DNA of 5,106 nucleotides from NCBI GenBank assembly GCA_023512665.1, contig JAILZC010000092.1:1-5106 (forward strand). The letters are read 5' to 3'. A program made the position numbers and the translations under genes. The notes beneath the pieces are model-generated. The model had not been told where the DNA came from and made no database searches. It saw nothing but the letters and a program-made list of their open reading frames with translations. Numbering within the stretch: the first letter of the stretch is position 1; every line of letters begins with the position of its first letter. Positions 1 to 5,106 of this stretch are shown piece after piece. Source of the stretch: Candidatus Bipolaricaulota bacterium. GTDB taxonomy: Bacteria > Bipolaricaulota > Bipolaricaulia > RBG-16-55-9 > DRXL01.

Positions 1-1
1 G

Positions 2-439
2 GACAAATTCACCCGAGGCCTTGGGAAGCTATCGGGCATTGAGCAAGAGCCCCCAGAAGAAGTCCCCGACGAAGAGTATCCATTCTTGCTGACGACGGGA
101 AGAGTTTTGGAGCACTATAACTGCGCGAGCATGACTCGCGAGGTTCCGGGCCTAGAGCAGCTAGTCCCGGAGAATTTCGTCGAGATCTCGCCCAAGGATG
201 CCAAGAAGCTCGGTGTCAAAGACGGCGAGCTGGTGCGGGTTGTCAGTCGCCGTGGCGCAGTGCCAGCGCGGGCCAAGATTCGACAGATCGCCGAGGGCGT
301 GGTCTTCATGCCCTTCCATCACAAAGAAGCGCCAACGAATCTCATCACCAACGATGCGCTCGACCCCATCTGCGGCACTGCGGAGGTGAAAGCGTGTGCG
401 GTGCGGATCGAGCGGATTATCAAAAGATCAGAGCAATAG
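2..439 (+). CDS. Formate dehydrogenase catalytic (alpha) subunit, C-terminal part
   Basis: This is the 3' end of a gene cut by the left window edge; about 145 codons remain, read in frame from base 2 to the TAG at 437-439. The visible part is the molybdopterin-dinucleotide-binding beta-barrel domain that closes DMSO-reductase-family enzymes. The segment around residues 26-46 (YPFLLTTGRVLEHYN, then an MTR) is the typical cofactor-contacting start of that domain in formate dehydrogenases. It is followed by a PENFVEI segment, a KLGVKDGELVRVVSRRG segment, and a C-terminal VVFMPFHHKEAPTNLIT plus ALDP block ending in KACAVRIERI. These are characteristic of cytoplasmic FdhA/FdhF-like enzymes that interconvert CO2 and formate. 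The iron-sulfur region and the catalytic Cys or Sec lie outside the window, so the electron partner and selenium use are unknown. Another molybdopterin oxidoreductase is possible but less likely. folD starts 11 bases downstream, suggesting co-transcription for C1 metabolism. Confidence 0.85.
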   Translation, partial: DKFTRGLGKLSGIEQEPPEEVPDEEYPFLLTTGRVLEHYNCASMTREVPGLEQLVPENFVEISPKDAKKLGVKDGELVRVVSRRGAVPARAKIRQIAEGVVFMPFHHKEAPTNLITNDALDPICGTAEVKACAVRIERIIKRSEQ

Positions 440-440
440 A

Positions 441-447
441 GAGGTGA
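441..447 (+). promoter_or_regulatory. Ribosome binding site of folD
   Basis: GAGGTGA is a strong match to the anti-Shine-Dalgarno complement. It lies just upstream of the ATG at 451, within the 11-base gap after the formate dehydrogenase stop. It supports the chosen folD start. Confidence 0.75.
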
Positions 448-450
448 GCT

Positions 451-1320
451 ATGGCCACACTCATTGATGGCAAGCAGGTTGCGCAGCAGATCCGCGAAGA
501 GCTCAAGAGAGACGTTGCGCAGCTCCAAAAGAAGCACGGGGTCACACCGGGGTTAGCTGCTGTCTTAGTCGGAGAGAACCCGGCATCGAAAGTCTACGTC
601 AATATGAAGGCCAAGGCGTGCGAAGAGACGGGCATCTACTCTCAGAAGATTCACTTGCCCACAGATACCCCGCAAGAGAAGCTGATCGAGCTTATTCATA
701 GTCTCAAAGAAGACCAGATCATTCACGGGATCTTGGTGCAGTTGCCCTTGCCCGATCATCTCGACCAGCACACAGTTCTCTACGAAGTGAGCCCCGACAA
801 GGACGTGGACGGCTTTCACCCCATCAATTTGGGAAAGCTGCTCTCCGCGAAGTTCTGGGAGGAGCTGCCGCTGTTTGTCCCCTGCACTCCTGCAGGGTGC
901 ATCAAGCTCATTGAATCTACGGGGACTCAGATTGAGGGCAAGAACGCCGTGGTCGTGGGGCGCAGCGTGATCGTAGGAAAACCCGTGGCGATGCTCTTGC
1001 TGGCCAAGCAAGCGACTGTCACGATCGCCCACTCGCGCACAAAGAATCTGAAAGAGATCTGTCGCCAAGCGGATATCTTAGTCGTCGCCGCGGGCCGGCC
1101 TAAGCTCGTCACGGATGATATGATCAAGCATGGCGCGGTCGTCATTGACGTTGGGGTCAATCGGGTGGGCGAGAAACAATTAGTGGGCGACGTGGACTTT
1201 GAAGCGGCCAAGGAAGTCGCAGGGTTCATCACGCCGGTCCCTGGCGGCGTCGGCCCCATGACCATCGCGATGTTGCTGAAAAACACGGTCGAGTCCGCCA
1301 AGCGAACACTGCGCGCATGA
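451..1320 (+). CDS. folD: Bifunctional methylene-THF dehydrogenase / methenyl-THF cyclohydrolase
   Basis: FolD oxidises 5,10-methylene-THF to methenyl-THF with NAD(P)+ and hydrolyses that to 10-formyl-THF; in acetogens it runs in the reductive direction. At 289 residues it is the normal family length. The N-terminal catalytic domain has [19 protein letters not shown], where Tyr49 and Lys53 match the catalytic Tyr50/Lys54 of the E. coli enzyme. It also has ILVQLPLP (Gln97, matching Gln98) and [10 protein letters not shown] (Asp120, matching Asp121), then PCTPAGC. The Rossmann domain carries [14 protein letters not shown] (about 167-179) and DVGVNRV. The C-terminal signature is [11 protein letters not shown] (about 261-271). 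All expected active-site residues are present, so it should be functional. Cofactor preference (NAD versus NADP) cannot be told. A strong Shine-Dalgarno sequence precedes the ATG. The gene overlaps the next by ATGA. With formate dehydrogenase upstream it points to the methyl branch of the Wood-Ljungdahl pathway, although folD is also a housekeeping gene. Confidence 0.97.
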   Translation: MATLIDGKQVAQQIREELKRDVAQLQKKHGVTPGLAAVLVGENPASKVYVNMKAKACEETGIYSQKIHLPTDTPQEKLIELIHSLKEDQIIHGILVQLPLPDHLDQHTVLYEVSPDKDVDGFHPINLGKLLSAKFWEELPLFVPCTPAGCIKLIESTGTQIEGKNAVVVGRSVIVGKPVAMLLLAKQATVTIAHSRTKNLKEICRQADILVVAAGRPKLVTDDMIKHGAVVIDVGVNRVGEKQLVGDVDFEAAKEVAGFITPVPGGVGPMTIAMLLKNTVESAKRTLRA

Positions 1321-1526
1321 GCCTCAAAGAGCGCCTCTTCGTCCTCGTTCTTATAGTATTCGTCGTACTTCATCTCGATCTGTGGGGCTGGGGACAGATC
1401 GAGCCCATGCTCTTCGGTTGGATTCCCTATCATATCTGGTATCATGGGCTGCTCACGCTCTCTGTAGCCCTTTGTATGGTCTGGCTCGTCGTGTGGGTCT
1501 GGCGCAGGGATAGTTCAAAGTTCTAA
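1317..1526 (+). CDS. Small two-helix membrane protein, DUF3311-like, partner of SSS transporter
   Basis: This 69-residue protein has two predicted membrane segments, about residues 7-23 (a Leu/Val-rich run) and 40-62, ending in a positively charged RR. Between them, [16 protein letters not shown] resembles the conserved Pro, (L/F)G-x-P and aromatic WY pattern of DUF3311 proteins, which are commonly encoded directly upstream of sodium:solute symporters. That is exactly the arrangement here, with a symporter 8 bases downstream. The role of such proteins is not established; an accessory or stabilising subunit of the transporter is the usual inference, as with the unrelated small partner of PanF. 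The ATG overlaps the folD stop (ATGA) and no clear Shine-Dalgarno sequence precedes it, so translation is probably coupled to folD. The family assignment is from recalled pattern, not a search. Confidence 0.75.
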   Translation: MSLKERLFVLVLIVFVVLHLDLWGWGQIEPMLFGWIPYHIWYHGLLTLSVALCMVWLVVWVWRRDSSKF

Positions 1527-1534
1527 GTTGAGCT

Positions 1535-3004
1535 ATGACTGAGATCACCGCAGACGTTCTCGCCATCGCTGGGATATATCTTGTGGCTCTCTTAGGTATC
1601 GGGTGGTGGAGCTACAGAAAAACTCTGCCCACGCCGGAGGATTTTTTCATGGCTGGGCGGGCCTTCGGCCCCGTGGTGCTCATCTTCGCCGTCTACGCGA
1701 CGAACATGACAGCGTTCTATATGCTGGGCACGCCGGGCAACGCCTACCGCCAAGGGATCGGTACTTATGGGTATATCGCGTTTGCGTCGGCTCTCGTCAT
1801 CCCGGCGATGTTCTATTTTATTGGGTATCGCGCGTGGAGGGTCGGCAAGCGCTACGGCTATATGACCCCATCAGAGCTGTTAGGGGCGCGCTATGAGAGC
1901 CCTGCCGTAGCACTCGTGCTCTTTGGGCTCTTAGTCGTTTATACTGTCCCCTATATTGTGACTTCGGTGATTGGCGCAGGGCTGGCCCTCGAATCGCTCG
2001 CGAAGATTCCGTATATGTGGGGAGCGGCGGGCGTCCTGCTCATCACCATGCTCTACACCGTCTTTGGCGGGATGCGCGGCACGGCCTGGACGAGCGTCTT
2101 TCAAGGGCTAGTCTTCATCGTCGTGGGGCTGCTCGCGTTCGTGCTGATCGCCAATGCGTTAGGGGGCTTTCCAGCGATCACACAGAAAGTCTACACGGAG
2201 CGCCCGGAGCTGCTGCAGAGAGCGGGGAATTTCGATCCCAAAGATTGGTTCAGCTTTCTCTTCATTGCCCCCTTAGCGGTGATCGCCTTTCCCCATGTCT
2301 TTATGCGAATACTCACGGGCAGGAGCGAGCGCACGCTCAAAGCGCTGACGGTCGTCTATCCCCTGCTCTTTCTGCTGACGTGGCCCCCGGTGATTTATAT
2401 CGGGCTGTGGGGGAGCGTGGTCATTCCGGGGCTAGACGCGCGAAGCTCTGATGCGATCTTGCCCATGATGATCACGCGGTTCCTCCCGCCAGTGATGCTT
2501 GGGCTGGGGTTAGCTGCCATCTGGGCGGCTATTATGTCGACTCTCGATGCGATGATGCTCACGCTCAGTACGATGCTCACCCGCGATCTGCTCGGTCGGT
2601 TCTTCCCTGGCTATGTACGGGAGAAGGGGCGCGAGGTCGTCCTCGGCAGGATTTTTATAGTCTTAATCGCTCTTTTGGCCCTTGCGGGAGCGGTGATCCG
2701 CCCCGGCACGATCTACGATATCGCCAAGTTCGCCTTCACAGGGTATTCCCTCACCGTGCCGGCGATGCTCGCCAGCTTCTATTGGAAGCGCAGCACCGCG
2801 TGGGGAGTATTGGCTTCGCTCGTTATACCCAATCTGCTCCTGCCCTTCTATTACTTCACGCCGTATCTCTCTTGGAGCACGTTTGGCTTTCTCCCGGTCG
2901 TCCCGTTGCTGATGCTCTCTCTGGTGCTCTTGGTGCTCGTCTCACTCTGGACGCGCCCGCCTTCCGAGCAGACAGTCCGGCGTTTCTTCGATCCCCATTT
3001 GTGA
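1535..3004 (+). CDS. Sodium:solute symporter family (SSS) transporter
   Basis: This 489-residue polytopic membrane protein has the length and motif order of the SSS family (PutP, PanF, MctP and relatives), which use the sodium gradient to import small solutes. Visible motifs are EDFFMAGRAFGP (about 35-46) after the first helix, ATNMTAFYMLGTPGNAY (about 55-71) in the discontinuous first core helix, the loop FGGMRGTAWTSVFQG (about 177-191), and AAIMSTLDAMMLTLSTMLTRD (about 332-352). In the last, Ser335-Thr336 align with the sodium-site Ser340-Thr341 of E. coli PutP. Asn57 occupies the place of PutP Asp55; Asn there occurs in other SSS members. The substrate is not readable; a monocarboxylate such as acetate, pyruvate or lactate would suit the neighbourhood, but this is inference. 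The start has only a weak Shine-Dalgarno (TTGAG at 1528-1532) 8 bases after the DUF3311 gene, consistent with operon coupling. Confidence 0.93.
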   Translation: MTEITADVLAIAGIYLVALLGIGWWSYRKTLPTPEDFFMAGRAFGPVVLIFAVYATNMTAFYMLGTPGNAYRQGIGTYGYIAFASALVIPAMFYFIGYRAWRVGKRYGYMTPSELLGARYESPAVALVLFGLLVVYTVPYIVTSVIGAGLALESLAKIPYMWGAAGVLLITMLYTVFGGMRGTAWTSVFQGLVFIVVGLLAFVLIANALGGFPAITQKVYTERPELLQRAGNFDPKDWFSFLFIAPLAVIAFPHVFMRILTGRSERTLKALTVVYPLLFLLTWPPVIYIGLWGSVVIPGLDARSSDAILPMMITRFLPPVMLGLGLAAIWAAIMSTLDAMMLTLSTMLTRDLLGRFFPGYVREKGREVVLGRIFIVLIALLALAGAVIRPGTIYDIAKFAFTGYSLTVPAMLASFYWKRSTAWGVLASLVIPNLLLPFYYFTPYLSWSTFGFLPVVPLLMLSLVLLVLVSLWTRPPSEQTVRRFFDPHL

Positions 3005-3005
3005 T

Positions 3006-3045
3006 TGAGCTCAGATTTCTCCATGATCTCTCTCATGGCTTGAGC
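3006..3045 (+). other. Inverted repeat / potential hairpin between symporter and hdrC
   Basis: The inner arms CCATGA (3021-3026) and TCATGG (3033-3038) are exact reverse complements around a 6-base loop. An outer pair GCTCA (3009-3013) and TGAGC (3041-3045) can also pair, giving a two-part stem with an asymmetric bulge. The start also holds the 8-base palindrome TGAGCTCA (3006-3013). No T tract follows, so this is not a canonical intrinsic terminator. It could be a weak processing or termination structure, a regulator site, or chance. Confidence 0.4.
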
Positions 3046-3058
3046 CTGCTCGCGCGTC

Positions 3059-3064
3059 TACAAT
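3059..3064 (+). promoter_or_regulatory. Possible -10 element of an hdrCBA promoter
   Basis: TACAAT matches the sigma-70 -10 consensus at five of six positions and lies 25 bases before the hdrC start. No good -35 is visible: at 17-base spacing the hexamer is TGGCTT (3036-3041), and the better-looking TTGAGC (3040-3045) is only 13 bases away. Call it tentative. It sits in the only sizeable intergenic gap (3005-3089), where a new transcription unit would be expected. Confidence 0.3.
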
Positions 3065-3078
3065 CAACTATATAGAGC

Positions 3079-3083
3079 GAGGA
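3079..3083 (+). promoter_or_regulatory. Ribosome binding site of hdrC
   Basis: GAGGA lies 6 bases before the ATG at 3090, a standard Shine-Dalgarno spacing. It fixes the hdrC start. Confidence 0.7.
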
Positions 3084-3089
3084 TCTATC

Positions 3090-3623
3090 ATGCTGAGAGC
3101 CCAGTCCCTCGACTTTCTCGAAGAGATCGAAGCGCATAGCGGCGAGATGGTGCGGCGCTGTTTTCAGTGCGATCGCTGCGCCACCGGCTGCCCGATGATC
3201 GCCCAGATGCAGCACGCCCCCAACGAGCTCTTTCGGCTCATTCAGCTTGGTGATCGAGAGGCTGTTCTTTCGAGTAATACATTCTGGTTCTGCGTCTCGT
3301 GTTATACGTGCTCGGTGCGCTGCCCCAACGATATAGATATTGCCCACGTAATGGACACGCTACGCGAGCTCTCGCTGCAAGAGGGCTTTTCTCCGGAGCT
3401 GCCGCAGGCGCGCGACTTTCATCGGATCTTCTTAGACTGTGTGCGGCGGCGTGGACGGGTGAGCGAGCTGGAGCTGATGGCTCGTTATAATCTGAAGCTC
3501 AAAAAGCCGTTTGCGCGCTTAGCGCTGGGATGGGAGCTATTGCGCAAGGGGCGTCTGGAGCTGTGGCCCAGACGAGCGCCTTCGGTGCGTAGGCTCTTTC
3601 AGCGTGTGAAGGAGCAGCGATGA
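3090..3623 (+). CDS. hdrC: Heterodisulfide reductase-like subunit C (two [4Fe-4S] clusters)
   Basis: HdrC is the small iron-sulfur subunit that passes electrons between the flavin subunit HdrA and the catalytic subunit HdrB in the cytoplasmic HdrABC complex. The 177-residue protein has two complete ferredoxin motifs: C24-x2-C27-x2-C30-x3-C34-P and C68-x2-C71-x2-C74-x3-C78-P. Between them the family-typical APNELFRLIQLGDREAVLSS segment (about 43-62) is present, and the first motif reads CDRCATGCPM. The C-terminal part from about residue 113 is a basic helical tail seen in HdrC proteins. There are no membrane helices, so this is the soluble HdrC type and not the cytochrome-b-linked HdrDE type. 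The order hdrC-hdrB-hdrA with ATGA overlaps is common for bacterial and archaeal hdr clusters. A Shine-Dalgarno sequence supports the start. The physiological disulfide or other acceptor is unknown, since bacteria generally lack CoM-S-S-CoB. Confidence 0.93.
   Translation: MLRAQSLDFLEEIEAHSGEMVRRCFQCDRCATGCPMIAQMQHAPNELFRLIQLGDREAVLSSNTFWFCVSCYTCSVRCPNDIDIAHVMDTLRELSLQEGFSPELPQARDFHRIFLDCVRRRGRVSELELMARYNLKLKKPFARLALGWELLRKGRLELWPRRAPSVRRLFQRVKEQR
3609..3614 (+). promoter_or_regulatory. Ribosome binding site of hdrB inside the end of hdrC
   Basis: AAGGAG lies 5 bases before the ATG at 3620 and 8 bases before a second in-frame ATG at 3623. Either could be used; the two proteins would differ by one Met. 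The site lies within the hdrC coding sequence. Confidence 0.7.
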
Positions 3624-4471
3624 TGCGCTTCTATCCGGGATGCACGCTCAGCTCATCGGCGCGGCCCTATGGGCGCTCGATCTCGTGGGTGTGTGAGCGC
3701 CTAGGGATCGAAATAGAAGAGTTGCCCGACTGGACGTGCTGCGGCGCGACCTCGGCCCATGCTTTGAATAAAGACTTATCTTACGCGCTGCCAGCGCGAA
3801 ATTTGGCCATCGCTCAAGGGCTTGGAGATGACTTAGTGGTCGCGTGCTCGGCGTGCTACAGCCGCCTCAAGATCGCCCAAAGAGCTTTAGAGAATCCTCA
3901 GGTCCGCGAGCGCGTCGCGGGAGTGCTCGGTCGCCCCCTCGATGGGTGGGTGCAGATCAAAAATATTCTCGAGGTGCTCGGTGCACAGATGTCGCGCATC
4001 CAAAAAGAGAAGAGCAAAGCTCTCGAGGGCCTGAAGGTCGCGTGCTATTATGGGTGTTTGGCGACGCGCATCCCGCGAGTCGAGGGCTTCGACGACCGCG
4101 AGCACCCCACGATGATGGAGCGGCTCGTCTCGGCTGCCGGAGCCACAGCTATCGAGTGGCCTGCAAAGACGTCATGTTGCGGCGCAAGCCTTTCGGTCAT
4201 CAACGAAGCGATCGCGCTCAAGATGAGCGCTCAGATTGTCGAGATGGCTCGTCGCGCCGGAGCCGACGTGCTCGTCACGTCGTGCCCGTTCTGTCAGTAC
4301 AATCTCGATTGGGCGCAGTGGCAGCTCAAGCGAAGTCACACCATCCCCGTGCTCTTCATCACCCAGCTGGTGGGCTTAGGGCTGGGCGGGAGTGAAAGAG
4401 ACTTGATGCTGCATACGCATTTAGTCAGCCTCGATCGAATGTCTTGTCGGGCGCAGGTGACCACACCATGA
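3620..4471 (+). CDS. hdrB: Heterodisulfide reductase-like subunit B (two CCG domains)
   Basis: HdrB is the catalytic subunit of HdrABC, where methanogen enzymes carry two non-cubane [4Fe-4S] clusters that cleave the disulfide. The 283-residue protein has both cysteine-rich CCG domains intact. The first has C8, C40-C41-G, C76 and C79, with spacing C-x31-CC-x34-C-x2-C. The second has C146 (with C142 nearby), C186-C187-G, C222 and C225, with spacing C-x39-CC-x34-C-x2-C. Typical family sequence includes YPGCTLSSSARPYG at the start, CYYGCLATR, and TSCPFCQYNLD. All cluster ligands expected from the methanogen structure appear present, so a disulfide-reducing or related thiol chemistry is possible; the real substrate in a bacterium is not known. 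The start overlaps the hdrC stop and the end overlaps the hdrA start, both as ATGA, suggesting coupled translation at matched stoichiometry. Confidence 0.94.
   Translation: MMRFYPGCTLSSSARPYGRSISWVCERLGIEIEELPDWTCCGATSAHALNKDLSYALPARNLAIAQGLGDDLVVACSACYSRLKIAQRALENPQVRERVAGVLGRPLDGWVQIKNILEVLGAQMSRIQKEKSKALEGLKVACYYGCLATRIPRVEGFDDREHPTMMERLVSAAGATAIEWPAKTSCCGASLSVINEAIALKMSAQIVEMARRAGADVLVTSCPFCQYNLDWAQWQLKRSHTIPVLFITQLVGLGLGGSERDLMLHTHLVSLDRMSCRAQVTTP
4455..4460 (+). promoter_or_regulatory. Ribosome binding site of hdrA inside the end of hdrB
   Basis: AGGTGA lies 7 bases before the ATG at 4468. It supports this start, which overlaps the hdrB stop by ATGA. Confidence 0.75.
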
Positions 4472-5106
4472 GCACTCTCAAGCACGGCTCCGTGGCTGTC
4501 GTCGGTGGCGGTATTGGGGGCATTCAGACAGCCCTCGATCTAGCTGACTCTGGGTTCTATGTCTATTTGATCGAAGAGGGCCCGGCCATCGGCGGGCGCA
4601 TGGCCCAATTAGACAAGACTTTCCCAACGAACGATTGTGCGATGTGCATGCTCTCGCCCAAGCTCGTCGAAGTGGGGCGTCATCCTAATATTCAGATTCT
4701 CACGCTCGCCTCTGTCGAATCGCTCGAGGGGCAGCCGGGGAATTTTCAGATCGCGATTCGCCAGCACCCACGGTATGTAGACATTACTCGATGCATCGCG
4801 TGCGGGCGGTGCATCGCCTCGTGCGTCTATCAAGAGCCCAAATTCCCCAGCGAGTTTGACGTGGGCTTGGGCAAGCGCAAGCCTGTCTACATCCCCTTCC
4901 CGCAGGCTGTGCCCTTGGCGGCCGTCGTTGATCCCCAGACGTGTATATTCTTCAAGTCCGGGCGCTGCCCACAGAACTGCGTGAAAGCCTGCGAACGCCA
5001 AGCCCTCGACTTCACTCAGACTGAAAGAATCTTTACTCTAGAAGTCGGCGCGGTCGTTTTAGCACCGGGCTTTGAGTCATATGAGGCGCGGCTGGTGGGG
5101 GAGTAT
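4468..5106 (+). CDS. hdrA: Heterodisulfide reductase-like flavoprotein subunit A, N-terminal part
   Basis: The reading frame stays open for 213 codons to the window edge, so only the N-terminal part is seen. HdrA binds FAD and several [4Fe-4S] clusters and is the flavin-based electron-bifurcating subunit of HdrABC. Visible elements in order are the FAD dinucleotide fold VAVVGGGIGGIQTALDLA (9-26) with Glu36 ending the second strand, GGRMAQLDKTFPTNDCAMC (42-60) with C57 and C60, and SPKLVEVGRHPNI (63-75). A ferredoxin motif follows: C109-x2-C112-x2-C115-x3-C119. The conserved PFPQAVP block (143-149) precedes a second cysteine group, C159-x7-C167-x3-C171-x3-C175. That group has one more residue between its second and third Cys than I recall as typical, and Glu where Pro usually follows the last Cys. 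VLAPGFESYE (197-206) is the usual return to the FAD domain. The ferredoxin inserts argue against QmoA. Overlap with hdrB by ATGA and a good Shine-Dalgarno sequence fix the start. Confidence 0.93.
   Translation, partial: MSTLKHGSVAVVGGGIGGIQTALDLADSGFYVYLIEEGPAIGGRMAQLDKTFPTNDCAMCMLSPKLVEVGRHPNIQILTLASVESLEGQPGNFQIAIRQHPRYVDITRCIACGRCIASCVYQEPKFPSEFDVGLGKRKPVYIPFPQAVPLAAVVDPQTCIFFKSGRCPQNCVKACERQALDFTQTERIFTLEVGAVVLAPGFESYEARLVGEY

Noticed and set aside
565..1445. Long minus-strand open frames (565-1068 and 927-1445) opposite folD and the DUF3311 gene.
   Set aside because: They lie antisense to a clearly functional folD, have no recognisable domains, and arise from the codon bias of the sense gene.
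3021..3038. The CCATGA/TCATGG hairpin as an intrinsic terminator of the symporter operon.
   Set aside because: The stem is short and not GC-rich, and no T tract follows, so it is listed only as an inverted repeat.
3844..4395. A 183-codon open frame on the + strand inside hdrB in another frame.
   Set aside because: Its Arg/Ala/Ser-rich, low-information product has no domain, and hdrB has all its cysteine motifs in the other frame.
4609..5001. A 130-codon minus-strand frame opposite hdrA.
   Set aside because: It is antisense to the FAD and iron-sulfur motifs of hdrA and shows no family features of its own.
4468..5106. Reading the last gene as QmoA or another HdrA-like flavoprotein.
   Set aside because: QmoA lacks the ferredoxin inserts seen here, and the gene directly follows hdrC and hdrB; HdrA fits better.
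1..5106. tRNA or rRNA genes, insertion sequences, CRISPR arrays, or a wholly new system.
   Set aside because: No cloverleaf, rRNA-like stretch, transposase or regular repeat-spacer pattern was seen, and every long sense frame belongs to a recognisable family.

Overview
The window is a compact stretch of anaerobic C1 and electron-transfer metabolism. All seven protein-coding genes lie on the + strand and almost no DNA is non-coding. It suggests an anaerobic, moderately GC-rich bacterium. FolD points to tetrahydrofolate-based C1 chemistry, several starts have good Shine-Dalgarno sequences, and a formate dehydrogenase sits beside a HdrCBA cluster. Acetogens and other users of the Wood-Ljungdahl pathway, including uncultured thermophilic lineages such as Bipolaricaulota/Acetothermia, are plausible hosts. 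That placement is a guess from gene content; nothing in the window fixes the phylum.

Layout. Positions 2-439 hold the C-terminal end of a molybdopterin oxidoreductase, most likely a formate dehydrogenase catalytic subunit, cut by the window edge. folD (451-1320) follows after 11 bases and is a complete methylene-THF dehydrogenase/cyclohydrolase. It overlaps (ATGA) a 69-residue, two-helix membrane protein of DUF3311 type (1317-1526). Eight bases later comes its usual partner, a sodium:solute symporter (SSS) family transporter (1535-3004). An 85-base gap (3005-3089) is the only real intergenic region. It contains an inverted repeat and a possible promoter -10 box. After it come hdrC (3090-3623), hdrB (3620-4471) and hdrA (4468 to beyond the window end), joined by ATGA overlaps.

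How the genes fit together. Formate dehydrogenase interconverts CO2 and formate. FolD handles the later methenyl-THF to methylene-THF steps. HdrABC is a soluble flavin/iron-sulfur complex that in acetogens and methanogens can couple a low-potential ferredoxin reaction to a higher-potential one, and in some bacteria is proposed to supply methylene-THF reductase. Together they look like part of the methyl branch of the Wood-Ljungdahl pathway with its electron-balancing machinery, or that branch run in the oxidative direction. The symporter probably moves a small organic anion, but the substrate cannot be read from sequence.

The most notable details are a one-residue expansion in the second iron-sulfur motif of HdrA, the placement of a DUF3311/SSS transporter pair between C1 genes and hdr genes, and the structured hdrC leader. 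I found no RNA genes, mobile elements or CRISPR arrays, and no clearly new system.
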